64,000 nucleotides of DNA from Wenyingzhuangia sp. 2_MG-2023 (lineage in GTDB: Bacteria > Bacteroidota > Bacteroidia > Flavobacteriales > Flavobacteriaceae), in assembly GCF_030548295.1 (NCBI RefSeq), contig NZ_JAUOSB010000004.1, forward strand, positions 62,001 to 126,000. The letters run 5' to 3'. Positions within the stretch are counted from its first letter, which is position 1. The number at the start of each line of letters is the position of its first letter. Below the pieces are notes generated by a model that made no database searches, was not told where the DNA came from, and worked only from the letters and a program-made list of their open reading frames with translations. Shown in pieces: positions 17,506 to 27,085 of the stretch. The translations under genes were made by a program, and so were the position numbers.

Positions 17506-18801
17506 TTATCCTCCAAAGTCATCAAAACGTACGTTTTCTTTTGGCACTCCAAAATCATCACACATTTTAACTACTGCTTGGTTCATCATTGGTGGTCCAC
17601 AGAAGTAGAATTCTACGTCTTCTGGAGTATCGTGTGTAGACAAGTAGTTGTCAATCAAAGATTGGTGTACAAACCCTACAAAACCGTCTCCTTCTTTATC
17701 GTGGATATCTTTTTTGATTTTCCAATTATCTTCTGGCAATGGTTCAGACAACACTAAGTACAATTGGAAATTTGGGAATTTCTTCATCAAATCTTCAAAG
17801 TAGTGAATGTAGAACAACTCACGCTTAGAACGTCCTCCGTACCAATAAGATACTTTACGACCTGTTTTCATGGTATGGAACAATTCGTACAAGTGAGAAC
17901 GCATCGGTGCCATTCCAGCTCCACCTCCAATATAAATCATTTCTGAATCTGACTCTTGGTTTATAAAGAATTCACCATAAGGTCCTGAAATGGTTACTTT
18001 GTCTCCTGGTTTCTGATTGAACACATAAGAAGAAGCAATTCCTGGGTTTACATCCATCCATCCACCTTTCACTCTGTCAAAAGGAGGACAAGCTACACGA
18101 ACATTCAACATGATTTCTCTTCCTTCTGCAGGGTAAGAAGCCATAGAATAAGCACGCTCAATTGTTTCTGTATTTTTCATTACCAATGGCCACAATCCAA
18201 ATTTTTCCCATTCTTGTTGAAACTTATCAGGTTCTCCTGGGTGATCTGTTGGGTGTGCAGTAATGTCCATATCTGTAAACTTTACTTCACAAGGTGGAAT
18301 TTCAATTTGAATATACCCTCCTGCTTTGTAGTCCATGTCTTCTGGAATTTCTACTACAAATTCTTTGATAAATGATGCTACGTTGTAGTTACGTACTACG
18401 GTAGCTTCCCATTTCTTAATTCCAAAAATTTCTTCTGGAATAGAAACTTCCATGTCATTTTTAACTTTTACCTGACACCCTAAACGAGCACCCGCAGCCA
18501 ACTCTTTACGTGTAAAGTGTGGTGTTTCTGTTGGCAAAGCTTCACCTCCTCCAGAGTGAACGTGACATTCACACTGCAAACAAGTTCCCCCTCCACCACA
18601 GGCAGATGGTAAAAATATTTTTTCTGCACTTAAAGTTGCTAACAAAGAACTTCCTGTATCTACTTCAATTGTTTTTTCTCCGTTGATCGTAATCTTAACT
18701 TTTCCTGATGGTAATAATTTTGCCTTAGCACCTAATAAGATACTTACTAAGATCAATACTATAATCAAGAAAACTACGATACTTATTGCAATTACATTCA
18801 T
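17506..18801 (-). CDS. nqrF: Na+-translocating NADH:quinone reductase subunit F
   Basis: The 431-residue protein has one N-terminal membrane helix, a [2Fe-2S] domain with C68, C74, C77 and C109 (in SACGGGGTCLQCECH and LGCQ), and an FAD/NADH-binding reductase part with RAYSMASYP, GGGAGMAPMRSHL and a C-terminal FCGPPMMNQAV. NqrF takes electrons from NADH and passes them through FAD and the iron-sulfur centre into the complex. It is the last gene of nqrABCDEF, transcribed from 23355 downward, and is followed by a terminator. Confidence 0.97.
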   Translation of the reverse strand: MNVIAISIVVFLIIVLILVSILLGAKAKLLPSGKVKITINGEKTIEVDTGSSLLATLSAEKIFLPSACGGGGTCLQCECHVHSGGGEALPTETPHFTRKELAAGARLGCQVKVKNDMEVSIPEEIFGIKKWEATVVRNYNVASFIKEFVVEIPEDMDYKAGGYIQIEIPPCEVKFTDMDITAHPTDHPGEPDKFQQEWEKFGLWPLVMKNTETIERAYSMASYPAEGREIMLNVRVACPPFDRVKGGWMDVNPGIASSYVFNQKPGDKVTISGPYGEFFINQESDSEMIYIGGGAGMAPMRSHLYELFHTMKTGRKVSYWYGGRSKRELFYIHYFEDLMKKFPNFQLYLVLSEPLPEDNWKIKKDIHDKEGDGFVGFVHQSLIDNYLSTHDTPEDVEFYFCGPPMMNQAVVKMCDDFGVPKENVRFDDFGG

Positions 18802-18822
18802 AATGATATCTGTTCTTTATTA

Positions 18823-19437
18823 TTATAATTTAATACCTGAGAAACTCATAAACCCAATCGCCATTAACCCTGTAATGATGAAAGTGATTCCCAAACCTTT
18901 CAACGGTCCAGGGATATGAGAATAGGCAATTTTTTCTCTAATAGCTGCAATGGCAACAATTGCTAACAACCATCCAATTCCTGATCCTAATCCGTACACA
19001 GCAGATTCACCAACATTGGCAAAATCTTTTTGTTGCATGAATAAAGATCCTCCTAAAATAGCACAGTTTACAGCAATCAAGGGTAAGAAAATACCCAATG
19101 CACCGTACAATGCTGGAGCAAAACGCTCTACAATCATTTCTACCAACTGTACCATAGATGCGATTACCGCAATAAACATGATGAATGATAAAAATGACAA
19201 ATCAATGCTTGCATATTCTTCTCCTAACCAAGATAACGCTCCAGGTCTCAATAAATAAGTATCAATTAAGAAGTTTACTGGCACTGTAATCGACAATACA
19301 AAAACCACTGCTGCTCCTAAACCTACTGCTGTATTTACTGTTTTTGATACCGCTAGATACGAACACATTCCTAAGAAATATGCGAATATCATGTTATCGA
19401 TAAAAATACTTTTTACAAATATGTTAATATATTCCAT
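18823..19437 (-). CDS. nqrE: Na+-translocating NADH:quinone reductase subunit E
   Basis: This 204-residue integral membrane protein has six hydrophobic helices and the NqrE motifs [15 protein letters not shown] and [16 protein letters not shown]. The Cys residues in these two half-membrane helices (near C26 and the NCAI Cys) correspond to those that hold the intramembrane iron centre with NqrD. The gene lies between nqrD (12 bp) and nqrF (21 bp). Confidence 0.96.
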   Translation of the reverse strand: MEYINIFVKSIFIDNMIFAYFLGMCSYLAVSKTVNTAVGLGAAVVFVLSITVPVNFLIDTYLLRPGALSWLGEEYASIDLSFLSFIMFIAVIASMVQLVEMIVERFAPALYGALGIFLPLIAVNCAILGGSLFMQQKDFANVGESAVYGLGSGIGWLLAIVAIAAIREKIAYSHIPGPLKGLGITFIITGLMAIGFMSFSGIKL

Positions 19438-19449
19438 TGTTCTTAATTT

Positions 19450-20124
19450 TTAGTGTTGTTCAATTAATTTTCTGTTCTTAGAACGTTGTACCCAAATGAT
19501 GATTCCCACGGTAATCAATGCCATTGGAGACAACAACATAAATCCGTTGTTCTCGTATCCTAAAGCATACAATCCTGTAGAATCTGCAATGGTTTTTGCT
19601 TTGTGTCCTAAAATCTCAATTCCGAATAATTTTCCAGAACCTAACAATTCTCTAAACACCGCTACCAATACCAAAATCAATGCGTACCCAGCACCGTTAC
19701 CTACTCCATCTAAGAAAGATTTCCAAGGCCCGTTTGCCAATGCAAATGCTTCCAAACGTCCCATTACAATACAGTTGGTAATAATCAACCCTACAAACAC
19801 AGACAATTCTTTACTTACATCATATGCGTAAGCCTTTAACACTTGGTCAACTAAAATTACCAAAGAGGCAACAATTAATAATTGAACAATGATACGTATA
19901 CGTCCTGGAATTAAATTACGAATCAACGATACAACAACGTTGGATGCGATGACCACAAACAATACTGCCAATGACATTACTACCGCAGGTTTTAACTGTA
20001 CGGTAATTGCCAATGCTGAACATATTCCTAATACCTGAACTGAAATCGGGTTGTTATCGTTTAATGGATCTGATAACAACGCTTTATTTTGCTTTGAAAA
20101 TAATGCTTCTTTTCCTTCTGCCAT
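19450..20124 (-). CDS. nqrD: Na+-translocating NADH:quinone reductase subunit D
   Basis: The 224-residue membrane protein has NqrD features: [23 protein letters not shown] in the first helix and [17 protein letters not shown] in the middle, each with a Cys that pairs with NqrE Cys to bind the iron centre. It is homologous to NqrE and to Rnf subunits; its place between nqrC and nqrE settles the assignment. Spacing to nqrC is 2 bp. Confidence 0.96.
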   Translation of the reverse strand: MAEGKEALFSKQNKALLSDPLNDNNPISVQVLGICSALAITVQLKPAVVMSLAVLFVVIASNVVVSLIRNLIPGRIRIIVQLLIVASLVILVDQVLKAYAYDVSKELSVFVGLIITNCIVMGRLEAFALANGPWKSFLDGVGNGAGYALILVLVAVFRELLGSGKLFGIEILGHKAKTIADSTGLYALGYENNGFMLLSPMALITVGIIIWVQRSKNRKLIEQH

Positions 20125-20126
20125 GA

Positions 20127-20825
20127 CTAGTTATTTTTAAAATAAGGTAAATAATGTGACAAACGTTCCTCTATCATATTGGATACACCGTTAGAAGTAA
20201 TAGTACCTCCTGAAATTGCATCTACTCCATGATCGTCTCCTGCTTTTGCACCCCCTTTTACAGCAGTTACAGAAACAAAATTGTTTGACTCATCTAAAAT
20301 CTTTTTTCCTGTGAATTGTGCTTGAAACCAATCTGTAGTAATTTCTGCTCCCAAACCAGGAGTTTCTCCTTTGTGGTCAAAATTAGCACCTACAATTGTG
20401 TTCTGATCAGAAGCTAAAGCAATGTATCCCCAAATAGCATCCCAAAGACCTGCTCCGTATAAAGGAACAATGTAAAAAGTTTCACCTTCTTTTTCTGCTA
20501 CGTACAAAGGATAACGTTGTTCGTCTTCAGATTTTTTAATTTCGTTTTTCAATCCAATTTTAAAAGCATCTGTTTTTGCATCTACTGTTCCTTGATTGGT
20601 CAAAGCCAATCGTTTTGTGATGTATTTGTCAAACTCAGCTTGTGCGTCTTCTCTAGAAATACCTGTTACACCGATAGTTCCTAAAATGTTCTGCATTTTT
20701 TCTGCTTTTACGTTTGTATCCTGTAAAGGTTTCAAACTTGTAGCAGTAAATGCTAACAATCCTGCAATAATCGTTACAATAATGATTGCAAAAATAAATG
20801 TATATGCGTTACTATTTCTGTTCAT
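20127..20825 (-). CDS. nqrC: Na+-translocating NADH:quinone reductase subunit C
   Basis: The 232-residue protein has one N-terminal membrane helix and a periplasmic FMN domain. The flavinylation motif is visible as [11 protein letters not shown] with the FMN-accepting Thr at residue 208; the common form is SGAT, here SGGT. Covalent FMN attachment needs an ApbE flavin transferase, which is not encoded in this operon or window. Gaps to nqrB and nqrD are 2 bp each. Confidence 0.96.
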   Translation of the reverse strand: MNRNSNAYTFIFAIIIVTIIAGLLAFTATSLKPLQDTNVKAEKMQNILGTIGVTGISREDAQAEFDKYITKRLALTNQGTVDAKTDAFKIGLKNEIKKSEDEQRYPLYVAEKEGETFYIVPLYGAGLWDAIWGYIALASDQNTIVGANFDHKGETPGLGAEITTDWFQAQFTGKKILDESNNFVSVTAVKGGAKAGDDHGVDAISGGTITSNGVSNMIEERLSHYLPYFKNN

Positions 20826-20827
20826 AA

Positions 20828-22003
20828 TTATGCAGTTTTTAAACGGTTTTTACGCTTCTTAATGTTTCCAGCAATCACATAGTGATCAATGGTCGGAGCA
20901 AAAACGTTCATTAATAAAATAGCCATCATCATTCCTTCTGGATACGCTCCGTTAAAAACACGAATCATAATTGCGAAGAAACCGATTAAGATTCCGTAAA
21001 TCCATTTTCCTTTTTCTGTTTGAGAACCTGATACTGGGTCTGTTGCCATAAACACAGCTCCAAACAAAAACCCTCCTACTAATAAGTGTTGCCACCAAGG
21101 AAAGTTCATCAATTCATTCAATCCCAAAGCATTAAAAATCAATCCCATTGCAGCACCTCCAAGAACGGTACCAGTCATGATTTTCCAAGAACCAACTCCT
21201 GTTGCTATTAAAATCAATGCTCCTAATATAATTGCCAATACAGATGTTTCTCCAATAGAACCAGGAATAAATCCTAAGAACATGTCCATTACAGACCAGC
21301 TAGCATTGCTAGCACCAGTTACCAAAGCTCTTGCAGGTTCACCATCTGCTGCCAATTGACCTAAGATTGTTTCTCCAGAAACTGCATCAATAGCACTAGC
21401 ATCTACTACCCATACTTTGTCTCCAGACATTTTCGGAGCGTATGAGAAAAATGCAAAAGCACGAGCAATCAAAGCAGGATTGAAAATATTCATTCCTGTT
21501 CCTCCAAAAGCTTCTTTACCAATAAATACAGCAAAAACTACAGAAACAGCCAACATCCATAAAGGAAAATCAACCGGCATGATTAAAGGAATCAACATCC
21601 CCGAAACCAAATATCCTTCGTTTACTTCGTGTTTGTTATAAATTGCAAAAGCAATTTCTATGGTCAAACCTACACCATAAGAAACCAATAACATTGGTAA
21701 AAACTTAGTAGCTCCTAACAACATACAGTTTAACAAATCTGTACTTTCTCCTAATTGGGAATAGTGTTGGTAACCTATATTGTACATTCCGAAGAACATG
21801 GCTGGTAACAATGCAAAAATTACAGTTACCATTACTCTTTTTAAATCTACACCATCTCTAATATGCGCTCCTTTGATTGTATTGTGTTTTGGCACAAATA
21901 ACAAAGTATCGATAGAATTGATTGCCGGAGCAAATTTTTCGAATTTACCTCCCTTATTGAAAGGCTTTCTTATTTCGTCTAATTTCTTTCTTAAAAAATC
22001 CAT
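20828..22003 (-). CDS. nqrB: Na+-translocating NADH:quinone reductase subunit B
   Basis: The 391-residue polytopic protein has GTGMNIFNPALIARAFAFF near residue 168-186 and ATDPVSGSQTEKGKWIYG in the C-terminal half, both typical of NqrB. A likely FMN attachment site is IDAVSGETIL with Thr 212. NqrB forms the Na+ channel core and carries covalent FMN and riboflavin. Its ATG overlaps the nqrA stop by one base (TAATG), which implies coupled translation. Confidence 0.96.
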   Translation of the reverse strand: MDFLRKKLDEIRKPFNKGGKFEKFAPAINSIDTLLFVPKHNTIKGAHIRDGVDLKRVMVTVIFALLPAMFFGMYNIGYQHYSQLGESTDLLNCMLLGATKFLPMLLVSYGVGLTIEIAFAIYNKHEVNEGYLVSGMLIPLIMPVDFPLWMLAVSVVFAVFIGKEAFGGTGMNIFNPALIARAFAFFSYAPKMSGDKVWVVDASAIDAVSGETILGQLAADGEPARALVTGASNASWSVMDMFLGFIPGSIGETSVLAIILGALILIATGVGSWKIMTGTVLGGAAMGLIFNALGLNELMNFPWWQHLLVGGFLFGAVFMATDPVSGSQTEKGKWIYGILIGFFAIMIRVFNGAYPEGMMMAILLMNVFAPTIDHYVIAGNIKKRKNRLKTA

Positions 22004-23355
22004 TAACCTACTTCTTTAATCATTAAATCTAATCCTTGTCTGATGATTTCTTGAGCTTCTAATTTAGAAGTGTTGGTGTAATCAACCAATGCAAAATCTT
22101 CTGGAGCTACTTCGTAAATTCCTAAATTTTCCATTTTCTCAATATCATTTGCAATACAAGCTTTCAACAATTGCATCGGAAAAACATCTAAGGCAACAAC
22201 CTTTTCCATTTCACCTGTTACAACCAATGCTCTTTCTTCACCATTTAAACTTGTGTTCAAATCGTACTCTTTGTTCGGATTTAACCAAGACCAAGAAGTT
22301 TTAGAAGCACTGTGAATAGAACTGCTACCTACAAAAGGCAACCATCCAAAGAAACGGCTTTCGTTACCTTCTGGAATTACAGTAATGCTACTATCATAAA
22401 AACCTAAATAATCTTCAGCTTCTATTTTAGTACCTGTCAATACGTTTCCAGAAATGATACGAGCACCCTCTGCATTCACATTGTCTGCAATTAATTTTTG
22501 TAGATTCTGACCAGGCTTCAATTCAAAGTAACCTGAATTGTTTACTCTAGATCCTGCTAAGGCTACTAATTTTGTTGGGTTGTATTTACCTGTTAAAAAC
22601 AACTCCCCAATAATTGCAACACCTAGTGGACTTACTGTCCAAACACGATCTCCTTGATTGATAGGGCTCACCTCAGCTATCTGAGTTCCTACATTACCTG
22701 CAGGGTGTTTTCCATATACATTCAAAATATTCGCATTTTCAATTTTGTCAAAAAAAGTAGCTTCGGTGCTGTTTACAGCCAAATTCACCACTCCTTCTGT
22801 TAATTTTGTCAACGCGTTGATTCCCGCCTGAAATGCTTTTTCTTTTCCTTTCAATGCATACGCATAGTCTGGAGCCAAAGGAGCTGTATCAAATGAAGAA
22901 ACAAAAATTGCTTTAGGAGTATCTGAAGGATTTGCAATAACATCGTAAGGACGTTGTTTTACATAAGCAAAAGTTCCACTTTCCAAAATTTTGTCTAACA
23001 CAGCCTCTCTATCTAAATCCAATGGATTTGCTGCACCAAAATCTTTAGCTTCATCTTCTGATTTTGCTTCAATTACAATCGCTAAAACTTTACGCTTAGC
23101 TCCCCTTTTTATCTCCTTGATGATTCCACTTACAGGCGAAGTAAACTTGATCCTGTCGTCTCCTTTAGAGAAGAACACCACATCACCAACAGCTACCTCA
23201 TCACCCGCCTTAACAGCAAGCTTTGGTGTAATACCGTAAAAATCTGTGGGTTTGATAGCGTAGAAATCAGAACGATAAGACGCAGCTGTAGTCAAGGCCG
23301 CTTGTCCTTTCAGCTTAATATTTAAGCCTTTTTTTACCCTAATGTCTTGTGACAT
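22003..23355 (-). CDS. nqrA: Na+-translocating NADH:quinone reductase subunit A
   Basis: The 450-residue cytoplasmic subunit begins with the typical IRVKKGLNIKLKG and has FTSPVSGIIKEIKRGAKRKVL, a lipoyl-like hammerhead domain also found in RnfC. NqrA binds near the quinone site. It is the first gene of the six-gene operon, with a -7 element 41-49 bp upstream. NQR replaces or complements proton-pumping complex I and produces a sodium gradient, which fits a marine bacterium. Confidence 0.96.
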   Translation of the reverse strand: MSQDIRVKKGLNIKLKGQAALTTAASYRSDFYAIKPTDFYGITPKLAVKAGDEVAVGDVVFFSKGDDRIKFTSPVSGIIKEIKRGAKRKVLAIVIEAKSEDEAKDFGAANPLDLDREAVLDKILESGTFAYVKQRPYDVIANPSDTPKAIFVSSFDTAPLAPDYAYALKGKEKAFQAGINALTKLTEGVVNLAVNSTEATFFDKIENANILNVYGKHPAGNVGTQIAEVSPINQGDRVWTVSPLGVAIIGELFLTGKYNPTKLVALAGSRVNNSGYFELKPGQNLQKLIADNVNAEGARIISGNVLTGTKIEAEDYLGFYDSSITVIPEGNESRFFGWLPFVGSSSIHSASKTSWSWLNPNKEYDLNTSLNGEERALVVTGEMEKVVALDVFPMQLLKACIANDIEKMENLGIYEVAPEDFALVDYTNTSKLEAQEIIRQGLDLMIKEVG

Positions 23356-23396
23356 ATTTATAATTTTAATTTATTTTGTACGTATAAAATATGCAA

Positions 23397-23404
23397 CAAA
23401 TTTA
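23397..23404 (-). promoter_or_regulatory. TAnnTTTG -7 element of the nqr operon
   Basis: The minus strand reads TAAATTTG, an exact match to TAnnTTTG, about 42 bp upstream of the nqrA ATG. A TTTG at 23430-23433 (minus) may be the -33 element, with slightly long spacing. Confidence 0.5.
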
Positions 23405-23575
23405 AATAAATTGAATCTTGGAAGAGACACAAAACAGTGTTTAATTTAGCTCCTTTATTTTATTTATAATTATTCTAAGTAATTTAATTCCGATTCCATC
23501 GTTTTAACACTAGAATATTTCATTTACGCAACAATTAACTATAAAACAGTATCTTAACAATTTTAAAAAACACAC

Positions 23576-24811
23576 ATGGTTTACCAATTATTTATCATAC
23601 TCTTTTTGTCTTTTTCTGTAATACAAGCTCAAAACACAGATGTTCCTCATCTCAAAAGCTTTACCATGATGAGTGACAATGATCAATTTTCTCAAACCAT
23701 ACACCCATTAAACAATACGATTGATTTTTCTTTTGACGACGTTAAGGGAACCCAAGACACCTATTACTATAAAATTGTACATTGTCAAATAGATTGGAAA
23801 CCCTCCGATTTGCCAAGTTCTTACTACATACAAGGTTTTGACAATTTTCAAATCAACCAATTTGAAAACTCTTTTGGAACCTTACAAAATTACACCCACT
23901 ACACATTTACCATTCCCAACGAAAATACTGTCATTACGAAGTCTGGGAATTATTTGATTCAAATTTTAAACGATGATGATGATATTGTTTGTCAAAGAAA
24001 ATTAATCTTACACGAACAAAAAAGCACTGCAACAATACGTATTTCTGAAAGCAGAGACTTATCTGATTTCAACAACAAACAAGCTACATCTCTGATCATA
24101 AATGCTGAAAATTTGGCTATCAATTATCCTGACGAAGAATTGAAAACGTTTGTTTTTCAAAATGGTGATTTGCAAATTAGAACTCCTTTTTTAAAACCCA
24201 CTTTTATTCAAGGAAAAACATATACATACAGGCCCACCAATAAAACTGAATTTTTTGCAGGAAATGAATTTTATTATTTTGACAACAATGAAATTTTAAG
24301 AAACTCTAGATACGTTGCCAAAAGTTATCGTCAAGATCAAGAATTTCACTCTGTTTTGTTCCCTAAAAAAAGTAGAGAAGGTTCTATTTACACCTACAAT
24401 CCTGACATCAACGGAAATTTTCTCATCAGAAACCATCAATCTACTAATACCGGCACCGAAGCAGAATACAGTATGGTTCATTTTGCTTTGAAAAACGAAA
24501 CACATCTAAACAACAAAAATCTTTATGTTTATGGTGCATTTAACAATTTTCAATTTTCTGAAGAAAATAAATTAAAACTAGACGAGACTCAAACCTATTT
24601 AACCGCAGCTATTTTCCTAAAACAAGGATTTTACAATTATGATTTTGTAAGTTACGAAAACGGTGTGATAGACAAAACGGTTGTTAGCGGATCTCATTTT
24701 GAAACAGAGAACAACTACGAAGTTTTGGTCTATTTTCAACCTATAAATTCTATCTATTACGACGTAGTTGGATATGGTGTTGCCAACAGCAAAGAACAAA
24801 GAGAAAATTAG
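23576..24811 (+). CDS. Type IX secretion system plug protein (DUF5103)
   Basis: The 411-residue protein has a signal peptide ending at SVIQAQ and then two beta-rich domains. The N-terminal region (residues ~20-130, with YYKIVHCQIDWKPSDL and YIQGFDNFQINQFENSFGT) matches the former DUF5103, now named the T9SS plug domain. In Flavobacterium johnsoniae the plug protein closes the periplasmic side of the SprA pore when no cargo or PorV is bound. It is followed after 49 bp by apaG on the same strand and lies divergent from nqrA. Confidence 0.85.
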   Translation: MVYQLFIILFLSFSVIQAQNTDVPHLKSFTMMSDNDQFSQTIHPLNNTIDFSFDDVKGTQDTYYYKIVHCQIDWKPSDLPSSYYIQGFDNFQINQFENSFGTLQNYTHYTFTIPNENTVITKSGNYLIQILNDDDDIVCQRKLILHEQKSTATIRISESRDLSDFNNKQATSLIINAENLAINYPDEELKTFVFQNGDLQIRTPFLKPTFIQGKTYTYRPTNKTEFFAGNEFYYFDNNEILRNSRYVAKSYRQDQEFHSVLFPKKSREGSIYTYNPDINGNFLIRNHQSTNTGTEAEYSMVHFALKNETHLNNKNLYVYGAFNNFQFSEENKLKLDETQTYLTAAIFLKQGFYNYDFVSYENGVIDKTVVSGSHFETENNYEVLVYFQPINSIYYDVVGYGVANSKEQREN

Positions 24812-24860
24812 TTGCTTAGTTGCAATTTCTTAAGTATATTTATTAAAATGAAATAACACA

Positions 24861-25247
24861 ATGACCGAGGCTACCACTCAAGGAATCAAAATATCAGTAA
24901 ATTCTGTTTTTTGTGGTGTACAAGTAAGAAACCAACAGAAACATTTTTTATTTGATTACTACATCACCATAGAAAATTTATCCCCCTACACCGTACAATT
25001 GTTCTCCAGACATTGGGAAATTTACGATTCTTTGAACCCTACTGAAATTGTAGAAGGAGATGGCGTTGTTGGCCTACAGCCTATTTTAAAAAGTGGCGAG
25101 AAACACGCATACAAATCACATTGTATTTTGTTGTCCAATTGCGGAAGCATGAAAGGTTACTACAATATGGTCAACCTAGACCAAGAAACTACTTTTAAAG
25201 TTGCTGTACCTTCTTTTCAATTGCTAACAGAAGCTATTTTAAACTAA
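24861..25247 (+). CDS. apaG: ApaG family protein
   Basis: The 128-residue protein matches ApaG in length and motifs: YYITIENLSPYTVQLFSRHWEIYDS, GEGVVGLQP-like (EGDGVVGLQPILKSG) and MKGYYNMV. ApaG is a single fibronectin-III-like beta domain, linked to Co2+/Mg2+ resistance and diadenosine tetraphosphate levels in enterics; its biochemical role is unclear. Its stop codon directly abuts that of the convergent DUF6695-like gene with no terminator between them. Confidence 0.94.
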   Translation: MTEATTQGIKISVNSVFCGVQVRNQQKHFLFDYYITIENLSPYTVQLFSRHWEIYDSLNPTEIVEGDGVVGLQPILKSGEKHAYKSHCILLSNCGSMKGYYNMVNLDQETTFKVAVPSFQLLTEAILN

Positions 25248-26234
25248 TTATTCAATTCTAGCAAACAAAAAAGTTTTGTTTTCCTGAACAACAAAGGCCT
25301 CTTTACAGTTGGTTGGATGCACAAATTGATAGGTTTTACAGAATGCAAAAGAATTGTCATTCACTTTAAAATCTCCCTTAAATTCTAGAGTTCCATCATG
25401 AGCATATCTCGCGATTTGAAACCGTTCTGATATTTTATTTTCAATCCTAAACCAAGCCCCGCTTCCAATACCGCCCAACCAAGTTCCATTTTCCAAATCG
25501 AACAGTGTTTTGTTAGGCAATTCTGTTCCTAAAAGATTCAGTTCACGATCAAATTTGTTTAAAAAACAAGCAAAATATTCTTTCAATACAGATCTGTTTT
25601 CATACACTCTTATCTTTTGCTGAAACACTTCATAAATCTTATCCTGAGTTGTTCCTTTAATAACATTTCCTATAGGACTTGGTGTAAACAAATTAGAGGT
25701 TTTTAACTTTGCTTTTACAGATCTACTCACACAAGAGTTGACAAGTGTATCGGTTACAAAACGCGCACAATTGCTTCCTTTTTTCACAAAGGCTCCGTAA
25801 GCTATTTCTTTTGCCTCCAACAAAGACCCTATATAGTCTTTCGCTTTTTGATAATCTACCATAGCATTTACCCCAGCAACTAATCGACCTTCTCCATGTG
25901 TTTTTTCTGGGTGAGCCTCCAACCAAAGCAACAATGCTTCCAAATTAGAAACCTCATCATTAGCAACCTTTGCCTTTATCGGTACTTCCAGTTCAACATC
26001 CGTATCCTTAGAGCGAACCCTACCGTATCCCGTAGAAGTAATATATCTCCCAAAATCAAAATACTCAACCTTACCCGATTTTTTTTCAATCAACAACAAA
26101 GCCGCGTGCCCTGCCTGAACAGCATGCTTGGTTCCTACACCAAACAAAGGCCAAACTTTGCTAGAAAACTCAGAATATGCAGGTCGTACAACCGTATCTG
26201 GATAAGATAATATCACCACAAAACCATCTGTCAT
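25248..26234 (-). CDS. DUF6695-like protein with permuted papain-type residues
   Basis: The 328-residue protein resembles a Flavobacteriia family I recall as DUF6695. It has no signal peptide. A possible catalytic pair appears in the order His then Cys: H43 in QAGHAALLLIEKKSGKVEYFDFGRY and C156 in KKGSNCARFVTDTL. That order is what circularly permuted NlpC/P60 and LRAT/YiiX-like papain folds show, so a thiol hydrolase or acyltransferase is plausible. The last ~120 residues look like a separate beta domain. It lies 4 bp after an NRDE-family gene on the same strand. The function is unknown; the fold idea is inference. Confidence 0.7.
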   Translation of the reverse strand: MTDGFVVILSYPDTVVRPAYSEFSSKVWPLFGVGTKHAVQAGHAALLLIEKKSGKVEYFDFGRYITSTGYGRVRSKDTDVELEVPIKAKVANDEVSNLEALLLWLEAHPEKTHGEGRLVAGVNAMVDYQKAKDYIGSLLEAKEIAYGAFVKKGSNCARFVTDTLVNSCVSRSVKAKLKTSNLFTPSPIGNVIKGTTQDKIYEVFQQKIRVYENRSVLKEYFACFLNKFDRELNLLGTELPNKTLFDLENGTWLGGIGSGAWFRIENKISERFQIARYAHDGTLEFKGDFKVNDNSFAFCKTYQFVHPTNCKEAFVVQENKTFLFARIE

Positions 26235-26238
26235 TTTT

Positions 26239-26964
26239 CTAAATTTTTACACTTCCAAAAATATTTTCGCAATCAAAATATAGATCATTAACGTAATCAA
26301 AATATTTCTTAGACAATGTTACTCCCTCTTTAACTACCAAAGTAGTACTTACGGTTTCTACCAAATTTCGTTTCATTTTAGGAGCAGTTCCCATATTTCC
26401 TAAATTTTCATTCTGATGAAATGCCAGAATTCGACCTTGCACAAAACCTGATTTAGACAACACCTCTTTATCAAACCAATCTTTGCGTTCACATTTCATT
26501 TCCTCGGTATACAACGTAGAAGAGGACCATATATAAGAATGATCTGACTTTAACTCTTTAAGATATTTTGTGCTTTTACACCAAACCATTTCGTAGACTT
26601 TGTTATCCTTCTTCCAATCTACCACGACCAATGTAAAAGGAGCAAACCCTGTTAAATCAACTTCTGTTAATGTTGTTATTAAATCTTGAGCAACCAAAAT
26701 TTCTTTGACCACTTGCCCTCTACTTTTTGGAAATTTAATTGTCGGATCGTGATAAACATGTCCACCGTTTAGTAAACAAACCAACCTATTGTGCTCTGAA
26801 AGTCCAATCCATGTTCCTCCAGCAACTTCATCTTTGGGATAAAACAACTGCACTCCCAATTCCTGATAATAATCAGGCGGACTTGTTTTTCTCTGTGCTT
26901 GCTCATCTCTATTAGATGCAAACACAAAACCATTCTCTACGGGCGTAAAAGTTACTGTACACAT
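26239..26964 (-). CDS. NRDE/TANGO2 family protein
   Basis: The 241-residue protein starts MCTVTF, with Cys2 as the potential N-terminal nucleophile, and carries the eponymous motif ASNRDEQAQRKTSPP followed by GGTWIGLSEHNRLVCLLNGG. This is the TANGO2/NRDE family, structurally related to Ntn hydrolases; in eukaryotes TANGO2 is linked to lipid and heme handling, but the bacterial substrate is not known. It is the first gene of a two-gene unit with the DUF6695-like gene. Confidence 0.88.
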   Translation of the reverse strand: MCTVTFTPVENGFVFASNRDEQAQRKTSPPDYYQELGVQLFYPKDEVAGGTWIGLSEHNRLVCLLNGGHVYHDPTIKFPKSRGQVVKEILVAQDLITTLTEVDLTGFAPFTLVVVDWKKDNKVYEMVWCKSTKYLKELKSDHSYIWSSSTLYTEEMKCERKDWFDKEVLSKSGFVQGRILAFHQNENLGNMGTAPKMKRNLVETVSTTLVVKEGVTLSKKYFDYVNDLYFDCENIFGSVKI

Positions 26965-27059
26965 ATTTCTCTGCTATCAAATTCAAACATCATTTGTCTG
27001 TAAATCTATTAAAAATTACACTTCTTACACATTCACAACGCTTTGTTTCTCAAGATTGT

Positions 27060-27067
27060 TAAATTTG
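27060..27067 (+). promoter_or_regulatory. TAnnTTTG -7 element of the chorismate-binding gene
   Basis: TAAATTTG matches TAnnTTTG exactly and ends 18 bp before the ATG at 27086. Confidence 0.5.
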
Positions 27068-27085
27068 CACACCCAATAGACACAA

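Noticed and set aside
18950-19831. Plus-strand open frames opposite nqrD and nqrE
   Set aside because: They are complements of membrane-helix codons, rich in Pro, Asn and Ala, with no start context or domain; the opposite strand has certain nqr genes.
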